A DNA stretch of 5,075 bases. Source: Lachnospiraceae bacterium. Lineage in GTDB: Bacteria > Bacillota > Clostridia > Lachnospirales > Lachnospiraceae. This document shows, one piece after another, positions 1 to 4,192 of the stretch; the first letter of the stretch is position 1, and each line of letters begins with the position of its first letter. The translations under genes and the position numbers were made by a program. Location of the stretch: contig JAAVAF010000109.1 of NCBI GenBank assembly GCA_014804225.1, forward strand, positions 1-5,075, read 5' to 3'. A model generated the notes under the pieces. It ran no database searches, was not told the origin of the DNA, and saw only the letters and a program-made list of their open reading frames with translations.

Positions 1-2
1 AA

Positions 3-122
3 GACAATGAAAAATCTGAAATCATCTCTGTATTTATTTTGTATGCCGCTGTCCCAAACCTCTTGAGGATTGTAACGCGTGGGCTGTTCCCTGTCTGTGG
101 TGTTTATGACGGTATCCGCTAA
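3..122 (+). CDS. C-terminal end of an unidentified protein, cut by the left edge
   Basis: An open frame runs in from the window edge and stops at TAA 120-122, giving the last 39 residues of a protein. The fragment has a hydrophobic stretch (VFILYAAVPNLLRIV) followed by a short tail ending in VYDGIR. I do not recognise the family. The main support is position: the stop lies about 25 bases before a hairpin with a T run on this strand, as expected for the end of a gene converging on the recombinase. The opposite strand is also open here but has no start codon, so the + reading is preferred. With so little sequence this could still be non-coding. Confidence 0.25.
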   Translation, partial: DNEKSEIISVFILYAAVPNLLRIVTRGLFPVCGVYDGIR

Positions 123-143
123 ATGATTTTGGTCATTTTTCTC

Positions 144-171
144 ATGAAAAAAAGTTGAAATATTTGAAACA
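144..171 (+). repeat. Left copy of a 28-bp direct repeat flanking the recombinase/SprT block
   Basis: This stretch matches 1846-1873 at 26 of 28 positions in the same orientation. The differences are at 147 (A versus C) and 161 (T versus C). Here it forms the left arm and loop of the terminator hairpin. At the other copy the right arm of the hairpin is absent. The repeats bracket the two - strand genes, as attachment or recombination sites would, but duplication of a terminator arm is an alternative. Confidence 0.6.
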
Positions 172-184
172 TTTCAACTTTTTT
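147..184. terminator. Bidirectional intrinsic terminator between converging genes
   Basis: AAAAAAGTTGAAAT (148-161) pairs perfectly with ATTTCAACTTTTTT (171-184), a 14-bp stem with a 9-nt loop. On the + strand the stem ends in a run of six T. On the - strand it ends in seven T. It lies 12 bases beyond the recombinase stop and 25 bases beyond the left-edge frame, so it can end transcripts from both sides. The 5' arm plus loop is also one copy of a direct repeat seen again at 1846-1873. Confidence 0.8.
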
Positions 185-196
185 CACTGTAAGTCT

Positions 197-775
197 TTAT
201 CCAAAATCTATTGGTTTATCATTTTCCTCATGATCTGCCACTTTTCTGTAAAATGTACTTCTGCTGATGCCTAACTGTTTACAGGCGGAAGTGGCTGTTA
301 TCTTTCCCGACTTCCATTGGGCATATATTTCGTCAAAGTCATTTAATTTTTTTGGACGTCTGCCTTTATACTTCCCCTCTTCCTTTGCAATCTCTATGCC
401 TTCCTTCTGGCGTTGTCTTATGTATTCCCTTTCCAGCTCCGCGACTGCTCCAAAAATTGTAAGCATGAACTTACCGGCTGGGGTGTTTGTGTCAATATTT
501 TCTTTTTGGCTGACAAACTGTACCTGTTTATTTTTTAACTGCTCTGTTAGTTCCAGCAGGTCTTTTGTATTCCTTGCAAATCGGCTGATACTCTCCACAA
601 TGACAGCATCAGCCTCATGTACAAAATTCATCATTTCCTGTAAGGCTGGTCTGTCTGTGTCCTTACCGCTCATTTTGTCAATGTAAATCTTATCAACTCC
701 CAGTGACTTCATTAGTTCTTCCTGTCTTGCCGTATTCTGCTCTTTTGTGCTGACTCGTACATAACCAATCCTCAT
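197..775 (-). CDS. Small serine recombinase (resolvase/invertase family)
   Basis: This 192-aa protein has the size and layout of the resolvase/DNA-invertase family, which cuts DNA at paired sites through a 5'-phosphoserine link. The N-terminal catalytic domain begins RIGYVRVSTKEQ, with Arg7 and the nucleophile Ser9. The active-site arginines are in SRFARN (Arg65, Arg68). A long helix around residues 99-135 leads to a GRRP arm at 138-141, and a C-terminal helix-turn-helix covers about 158-180 (ATSACKQLGISRSTFYRKV). All key residues are present, so it should be active. The ATG at 775 is chosen because AAAGGAG lies 8 nt upstream and the family's conserved start follows. The frame stays open to 907, but those 44 extra codons lack a ribosome-binding site and family similarity. 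It ends just before the hairpin at 148-184. Whether it resolves or inverts DNA cannot be told from sequence. Confidence 0.95.
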   Translation of the reverse strand: MRIGYVRVSTKEQNTARQEELMKSLGVDKIYIDKMSGKDTDRPALQEMMNFVHEADAVIVESISRFARNTKDLLELTEQLKNKQVQFVSQKENIDTNTPAGKFMLTIFGAVAELEREYIRQRQKEGIEIAKEEGKYKGRRPKKLNDFDEIYAQWKSGKITATSACKQLGISRSTFYRKVADHEENDKPIDFG

Positions 776-858
776 AATGTCTGCTCCTTTCTTAACCAGT
801 CCATTAAATGTGAAATTTTTTACTATTTCATAAAAGTGTTTTAATAAGTTATACCCTA

Positions 859-939
859 TCAAAGCGGTATCATTTTTATTACCGAATATAAATGTATACA
901 ATTTCAAAGCGGTATGAGTTGCACCACCAAATATAAATG
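859..939. repeat. Two 36-bp imperfect direct repeats (45-bp period) upstream of the recombinase
   Basis: Copy 1 is 859-894 and copy 2 is 904-939; they match at 29 of 36 positions. Both ends are fully conserved: TCAAAGCGGTAT at one side and AATATAAATG at the other. The changes cluster in the middle, which suggests conserved protein contacts at the two ends. Copy 1 also carries an inverted repeat, CGGTA (865-869) and TACCG (880-884), weakly kept in copy 2. The repeats lie about 85-165 bp upstream of the recombinase start, where res sites and autoregulatory sites of resolvase genes usually sit. Binding by the recombinase is inference. Confidence 0.65.
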
Positions 940-977
940 CTTATCAAACAGGGCATCCATTTTGACACATATTTCAT
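879..977 (-). CDS. Possible 32-aa small protein with a good ribosome-binding site
   Basis: AAAAGGAG (982-989) lies 4 nt upstream of an ATG at 977 that opens a 32-codon frame ending TAA at 879-881. The peptide starts MKYVSKWMPC and is rich in Ile, Tyr and Trp (ISIYIWWCNSYRF). The same ribosome-binding site could instead serve an ATG at 970, which gives an 8-residue peptide, MCQNGCPV, like a leader peptide. The longer frame runs through the direct repeats at 859-939, which argues that those bases are constrained as DNA rather than as protein. I do not recognise either product. The ribosome-binding site is the only solid evidence. Confidence 0.22.
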   Translation of the reverse strand: MKYVSKWMPCLISIYIWWCNSYRFEIVYIYIR

Positions 978-1028
978 TTAACTCCTTTTCTTTTTAGAGC
1001 AGATTTAAAGGTATACTTTGACAAAATA

Positions 1029-1078
1029 AAATGTCGGAACATTTTCCATATATTGTATATGGATATATCCCGACATTT
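1029..1078 (-). terminator. Intrinsic terminator after the SprT-like gene
   Basis: The outer stem AAATGTCGG (1029-1037) pairs perfectly with CCGACATTT (1070-1078). An inner stem TCCATATA (1045-1052) pairs with TATATGGA (1056-1063) around a 3-nt loop. The two stems are separated by an asymmetric internal loop. On the - strand the outer stem runs into TTTTATTTTG. It starts 50 bases beyond the SprT-like stop and so should end that transcript before the recombinase, which implies the recombinase has its own promoter. The long two-part stem could also be a regulatory RNA structure. Confidence 0.7.
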
Positions 1079-1127
1079 CTTATTCTTGGAAGTGTACTTA
1101 CAAAATTTTTGACAGTGCACTGCAAAA

Positions 1128-1772
1128 TCACTTTTCCACTTTTTCAAACTGTTTGTTACAGTCCATGCAGAGCACCCGTAAATCTTTGGTTGCTCTGAAA
1201 CTGTTCCCACAACAGGGGCACTGATATTTGCGTGTGCTTGTCTTTTTCTTTCCAGCTGTACCGTCTTTTCCGTCACCGTTACCAGAACCATTCCCTCCAA
1301 TGCCTATAAGCATCATCTCACCGTCACGGTTTATTTCCAGCGGTTTTTTAATTCCATGACTATGTATCACTTCGATAAACTCGGGTGATGGTTCTGTAAC
1401 GGAATAGCCTATATATTTCGCATAACTGATAATCAATCCCCTTGCCTCTGCTTCCCTTTTGAAGAGTTTGTTGTGGTATCTTCCGTTTTTGCTTGTATCA
1501 TCAATATTGTTTATCTGACAGTAGTAATGCACCATTTCGTGCATTAACGTAGCCATAGTTTTTTCAATTTTTCTGTCCAAATGTTCTGCGCTGATGTTTA
1601 TCTCGTTCAAATGGTTTTTCTCTGCCTTCCAAACTCTGCCCACTGTGAAGTGTCCGAATGTCCTTGGCGAACTCATTATTGTTATGACAATAGGTGGCAG
1701 TGCACTGTCAAAATAAACTTCGTTCAAAACGTCAAAGCCATACTCTAAAACTTCTTGCATACTTTTTAACAT
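1128..1772 (-). CDS. SprT-like zinc metalloprotease with C-terminal zinc ribbon
   Basis: This 214-aa protein has a SprT-like domain over about residues 5-125. HEMVH (78-82) supplies two zinc-binding histidines and the catalytic Glu79. The third ligand is probably His100 in RYHNKLFKREAEARG. A Gly/Asn/Lys-rich linker (about 157-180) leads to a zinc ribbon with CPCCG (Cys185/Cys188) and CMDC (Cys202/Cys205). The family includes bacterial SprT and the eukaryotic DNA-protein-crosslink protease Spartan, and similar genes are common on Firmicutes mobile elements. A DNA-linked proteolytic role is inference. The ATG at 1772 is chosen because AGGGGAGG lies 7 nt upstream; the frame stays open to 1892, but those codons are A/T-rich and lack family similarity. 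A CATAAT box on the - strand (1848-1843) could be its -10, but no good -35 is seen. It lies upstream of the recombinase, separated by a terminator. Confidence 0.9.
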   Translation of the reverse strand: MLKSMQEVLEYGFDVLNEVYFDSALPPIVITIMSSPRTFGHFTVGRVWKAEKNHLNEINISAEHLDRKIEKTMATLMHEMVHYYCQINNIDDTSKNGRYHNKLFKREAEARGLIISYAKYIGYSVTEPSPEFIEVIHSHGIKKPLEINRDGEMMLIGIGGNGSGNGDGKDGTAGKKKTSTRKYQCPCCGNSFRATKDLRVLCMDCNKQFEKVEK

Positions 1773-1845
1773 CTCTATGCCTCCCCTCATAAATAGTTTT
1801 TTATTTTTTTTCTTTTTAACGTATTGAAACTTGTATCTTTTCATT

Positions 1846-1873
1846 ATGCAAAAAAGTTGAAACATTTGAAACA
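1846..1873 (+). repeat. Right copy of the 28-bp direct repeat
   Basis: This matches 144-171 at 26 of 28 positions. It lies about 75 bases upstream of the SprT-like start, over that gene's likely promoter region. Read on the - strand it contains GTTTCAA twice, 9 bases apart. Unlike the left copy it is not followed by the complementary arm, so it forms no terminator. Confidence 0.6.
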
Positions 1874-1972
1874 AACGGTCAATTGTTATCAATTCAGTTG
1901 TAATCTATATAACTGCAAAAGACATACCATAAGTTCCTTTTGTCTTATTTCATTCCTCTTTGTCAGCATATC

Positions 1973-1998
1973 CCAAAAGTTGAGCCAAAAGTTGAGCC
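1973..1998 (+). repeat. 12-bp tandem repeat just upstream of the queT promoter
   Basis: CCAAAAGTTGAG occurs twice in perfect tandem (1973-1984 and 1985-1996), followed by CC. The array ends 5 bases before the queT -35 box, so it could bind a regulator. Its core AAAAGTTGA is also the core of the 28-bp repeats, so it may instead mark the right boundary of the accessory block. Confidence 0.6.
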
Positions 1999-2003
1999 TA
2001 TAC

Positions 2004-2031
2004 TTGACTTTTCCCAAAATCACTGTATAAT
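2004..2031 (+). promoter_or_regulatory. SigmaA-type promoter for queT
   Basis: TTGACT (2004-2009) is a five-of-six -35 match and TATAAT (2026-2031) is a perfect -10, with a 16-bp spacer. Transcription would begin near 2038-2040, exactly where the first leader hairpin starts, leaving a leader of about 95 nt. Confidence 0.8.
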
Positions 2032-2037
2032 AAATCT

Positions 2038-2070
2038 TTGGAAAAGCCCATAAAATCAAGGTTTTTCCAA
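2038..2070 (+). promoter_or_regulatory. 5'-terminal hairpin of the queT leader
   Basis: TTGGAAAAGCC (2038-2048) pairs with GGTTTTTCCAA (2060-2070) through 11 pairs including one G-U, with an 11-nt A-rich loop. It falls at the predicted 5' end of the transcript and is not followed by a T run, so it is not a terminator. It may protect the mRNA 5' end or form part of the regulatory RNA fold with the next hairpin. Confidence 0.55.
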
Positions 2071-2078
2071 CAATACAA

Positions 2079-2121
2079 CGTGAGTTCGAAACCTTCCTCA
2101 CGAAAATCAAAACTAAAGGAG
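2079..2121 (+). promoter_or_regulatory. Candidate preQ1-type riboswitch overlapping the queT Shine-Dalgarno
   Basis: CGTGAG (2079-2084) pairs with CTCACG (2097-2102) around a 12-nt loop, TTCGAAACCTTC. An A-rich tail, AAAATCAAAACTAAAGGAG, ends in the Shine-Dalgarno. CCTT in the loop (2092-2095) can pair with AAGG (2116-2119), closing an H-type pseudoknot that hides the ribosome-binding site. A short stem, a 12-nt loop starting UUC and ending in C, an A-rich tail with AAAACUAA and a queT gene downstream all fit preQ1-I riboswitches. Ligand binding would then shut off translation of a precursor transporter. The usual UAG/CUA second helix is not present, so this could be a variant, a different preQ1 class or another structure. 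The regulatory role is inference. Confidence 0.5.
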
Positions 2122-2131
2122 AAAATTGAAT

Positions 2132-2644
2132 ATGAGAAACAAGAAAGTAACTTTTATCACACAGGCGGGCGTAATCGCAGCTTTGTATGTGGTACTGACA
2201 CTGTTGGCAAACGCTTTGGGATTGGCAAACTATGCGATTCAAGTGCGATTTTCGGAGGCACTGACAATCCTGCCGTTTTTCACACCCGCGGCAATCCCCG
2301 GTTTATTTGTGGGCTGTCTTTTGAGCAACCTCATCACAGGCTGTGCGCCAATGGATGTGGTGTTCGGTTCATTTGCGACACTTGCTGGAGCCGTTGGAAC
2401 CTATCAGCTTAGAAAATACAAATGGCTGACACCGGTACCGCCAATCGTGGCAAACATGATTGTAGTGCCGCTTGTGCTTGCGTATGTGTATCAGTTTGAG
2501 GGGAGCCTTCTGTACTTTGCATTTACTGTAGGCATCGGCGAAATCATTTCCTGTGGCGTACTTGGCATGGTTTTGCTAAATGTGCTTAGTAAATATGCAA
2601 GGCAGATCTTTCAGATAGAAGAACATCAACTTTCAAAAATATAG
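2132..2644 (+). CDS. queT: QueT-family queuosine-precursor transporter (ECF S component)
   Basis: This 170-aa hydrophobic membrane protein has the length of the QueT family, the substrate-binding S component of energy-coupling-factor transporters thought to import preQ1 or preQ0 for making queuosine in tRNA. The hallmark stretch VRFSEALTILPFFTPAAIPG lies at about residues 38-57, followed by GLFVGCLLSNLITG. Membrane segments are likely near 8-30, 46-70, 76-92, 102-122 and 126-152. The shared ATPase and EcfT subunits are not encoded here, as is usual for group II ECF systems. The ATG at 2132 follows AAAGGAG by 10 nt. A TTG at 2126 is in frame but only 4 nt from that site and less likely. The gene has its own promoter, a structured leader that may sense preQ1, and a strong terminator, so it is a single-gene unit. 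Family assignment is by sequence recognition and substrate by family knowledge. Confidence 0.92.
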   Translation: MRNKKVTFITQAGVIAALYVVLTLLANALGLANYAIQVRFSEALTILPFFTPAAIPGLFVGCLLSNLITGCAPMDVVFGSFATLAGAVGTYQLRKYKWLTPVPPIVANMIVVPLVLAYVYQFEGSLLYFAFTVGIGEIISCGVLGMVLLNVLSKYARQIFQIEEHQLSKI

Positions 2645-2652
2645 TGGAAAAT

Positions 2653-2695
2653 AAAATCCGTTAAATAGCGTTTGGAGGCTGTTTGACGGATTTTT
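2653..2695 (+). terminator. Strong intrinsic terminator after queT
   Basis: AAAATCCGTTAAATAGC (2653-2669) pairs with GCTGTTTGACGGATTTT (2678-2694) through 17 pairs including two G-U, with an 8-nt loop and a closing run of five T. It starts 8 bases past the queT stop. The A run on the other arm could let it work in reverse, but no - strand gene is near. Confidence 0.88.
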
Positions 2696-2772
2696 GATAT
2701 TCCATAAGGCGCGCCAGATGTTTAATATTCCTGTAAGGAGACAGATTGCTTTCAAGGACTAGCAGGCAATCG

Positions 2773-2802
2773 TATAATATGCTATAATAAGCTCTATTAT
2801 AG
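2773..2802 (+). promoter_or_regulatory. Probable promoter region with an overlapping palindrome (candidate operator)
   Basis: TATAAT occurs at 2773-2778 and again at 2783-2788. The second lies inside an 8-bp inverted repeat: CTATAATA (2782-2789), a 5-nt spacer, then TATTATAG (2795-2802). Neither -10 box has a convincing -35 at the right distance; TTTCAA at 2750-2755, 17 bp before the first, is the best. A repressor on the palindrome would cover the start site of the acetyltransferase-ttcA-nagA transcript. This is inference from position. Confidence 0.4.
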
Positions 2803-2820
2803 GAAAGGAACAATTTCACA

Positions 2821-3252
2821 ATGGAAATTCAATACACCGACCGAAAAAGATATTCCACAAACGATGTAAAACAACTCTTCGAGTCCGTCGACTGGCTATC
2901 CGCAAAATATCCGGAGCGGCTAAAAAAGGCGCTTGATAACTGTGAAACCGTCTATACCGCATGGGACGGCGATATGTTGGTAGGGCTGATTAATGCAATC
3001 GATGACGGCGAACTTACAGCATATGCTCACTATCTGTGTGTCAATCCTGCCTATCAGGGACATGGTATTGGAAAGACACTATTAAACTATATTAAAGAAA
3101 AGTACAGCAACTATCTATATATTATTTTAATTGCAGAAAACGAACCACTTATTGAATATTACAAACAAAACGGTTTTGAATGTATGAATGGAAGATATGT
3201 ATTTATGATTCAAAATAAAGAGTCAAATTGTCATTTGACTGATGTAGGGTAA
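2821..3252 (+). CDS. GNAT-family N-acetyltransferase
   Basis: This 143-aa protein is a single-domain Gcn5-related acetyltransferase, which moves an acetyl group from acetyl-CoA to an amine. The acetyl-CoA site is clear: strand YLCVNPAY leads into QGHGIG (79-84), the Q-x-x-G-x-G pyrophosphate loop, then helix KTLLNYIKEKY. The later signature AENEPLIEYYKQNGFE (105-120) is also typical. Length is normal for the family. The substrate cannot be told; antibiotic, polyamine or protein targets are all possible. The ATG at 2821 follows AAAGGAA at 2804-2810 with a rather long gap, and no better start is seen. It is first of three co-oriented genes with no terminator before ttcA, 46 bases on, but its link to tRNA thiolation or amino-sugar use is unknown. 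Confidence 0.88.
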   Translation: MEIQYTDRKRYSTNDVKQLFESVDWLSAKYPERLKKALDNCETVYTAWDGDMLVGLINAIDDGELTAYAHYLCVNPAYQGHGIGKTLLNYIKEKYSNYLYIILIAENEPLIEYYKQNGFECMNGRYVFMIQNKESNCHLTDVG

Positions 3253-3298
3253 TCCTATAAAATTGAAAAAGTGGCGAGAGCAGTGAGGTAACAGCAAA

Positions 3299-4189
3299 AT
3301 GAATATTACGGAGAAAGACTTTGACAATTCGGACAAAGCAAAAGATGTAGAGCAAAGCATTCGGAAACGATTCAAAAAAACAATCTGGTCGCGGTTTACC
3401 AGAGCAATCAACACATACGATTTGGTAAAGCCGGGAGATAAAATTGCAGTCTGTATTTCCGGCGGAAAAGATTCCATGCTCATGGCAAAGTGCTTTCAGG
3501 AATTAAAATTACATAATAAATTTGAATTTGAATTAAAATTCCTAGTCATGGATCCGGGCTATAATGCGGCAAACCGAAAAATGATCGAGGATAATGCAAA
3601 GAGCCTTCATGTGCCGATAACAATCTTCGAATCAGATATTTTCGAGTCGGTATTTCATATTGAAAAATCTCCATGCTATCTGTGTGCGCGAATGCGCAGA
3701 GGGCATCTATACTACTATGCAGAGGAGCTGGGGTGTAACAAAATTGCCTTAGGACATCACTATGATGACGTCATTGAAACAATTTTGATGGGAATGCTTT
3801 ACGGCGGGCAGATACAGACGATGATGCCAAAGCTTCACAGCACCAACTTTACGGGAATGGAGCTGATACGTCCCATGTACCTTGTCAGAGAGCATAATAT
3901 TATGGCATGGAGGGACTACAACGAACTTCAGTTTCTTCAGTGTGCGTGCAAATTTACGGAAGCCAATGATACACCGGATAATGAGGAAAACAGTTCCAAG
4001 CGAATCGAAATCCGAGAGCTGATAAAGACGCTGAAAAAAACGAACCCGTTTGTAGAAGGAAATATTTTTAAAAGTGTGGAAAATGTCAATTTAGACACGA
4101 TTGTTGCCTATAAACAGAAGGGAGAGAGGCATCATTTTCTTGACAGGTACGACGAACAAATATTTATGAATGAAAATGAGGGAGAGTAG
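3299..4189 (+). CDS. ttcA: TtcA-family PP-loop ATPase, probable tRNA thiolation enzyme
   Basis: This 296-aa protein belongs to the TtcA branch of PP-loop ATPases, which adenylate a tRNA base and replace oxygen with sulfur; E. coli TtcA makes 2-thiocytidine at position 32. The PP-loop SGGKDS is at residues 54-59 and GHHYDD, typical of this group, at 152-157. The iron-sulfur cysteines appear as CYLC (126-129) and a C-terminal CAC (215-217). E. coli TtcA has a C-x-x-C at that second site, so the C-x-C here is a variant. Length is close to the E. coli protein's (about 311 aa). The ATG at 3299 has only a weak GAGG about 10 nt upstream, suggesting modest or coupled translation. nagA starts 3 nt after its stop, with the nagA ribosome-binding site inside the ttcA end. 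The exact target base is not certain, so the gene symbol is by family only. Confidence 0.85.
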   Translation: MNITEKDFDNSDKAKDVEQSIRKRFKKTIWSRFTRAINTYDLVKPGDKIAVCISGGKDSMLMAKCFQELKLHNKFEFELKFLVMDPGYNAANRKMIEDNAKSLHVPITIFESDIFESVFHIEKSPCYLCARMRRGHLYYYAEELGCNKIALGHHYDDVIETILMGMLYGGQIQTMMPKLHSTNFTGMELIRPMYLVREHNIMAWRDYNELQFLQCACKFTEANDTPDNEENSSKRIEIRELIKTLKKTNPFVEGNIFKSVENVNLDTIVAYKQKGERHHFLDRYDEQIFMNENEGE

Positions 4190-4192
4190 TAT

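Noticed and set aside
1..190. Open frame on the - strand at the left edge
   Set aside because: It is open but has no ATG, GTG or TTG start with a ribosome-binding site and runs through the terminator hairpin; the + strand fragment with a stop before the terminator is a better reading.
267..686. 139-codon + strand frame inside the recombinase
   Set aside because: It is antisense to a clear serine recombinase, with no ribosome-binding site or recognisable domain.
776..907. N-terminal extension of the recombinase to an ATG at 907
   Set aside because: The 44 extra codons are AT-rich, overlap the direct repeat and ribosome-binding site region, and lack family similarity, while the ATG at 775 has a well placed AAAGGAG and the conserved RIGYVRVS start.
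144..1873. CRISPR-like interpretation of the repeats
   Set aside because: There are only two copies 1.7 kb apart with genes between them, so no repeat-spacer array is present.
1773..1892. N-terminal extension of the SprT-like protein to an ATG at 1892
   Set aside because: The extension is Lys/Asn-rich low-complexity coding through A/T runs and the direct repeat; AGGGGAGG sits right before the ATG at 1772.
1889..2242. 117-codon - strand frame across the queT promoter and leader
   Set aside because: It is antisense to the promoter, leader and start of queT, with no family resemblance; its RLNFWLNFW segment only reflects the 12-bp tandem repeat.
2038..2412. + strand frame overlapping queT in another frame
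   Set aside because: It begins in the structured leader without a ribosome-binding site and overlaps the conserved queT coding frame.
2708..2715. GGCGCGCC 8-bp palindrome
   Set aside because: It resembles a rare-cutter cloning site, but nothing else in the window suggests vector or engineered DNA, so I treat it as natural.
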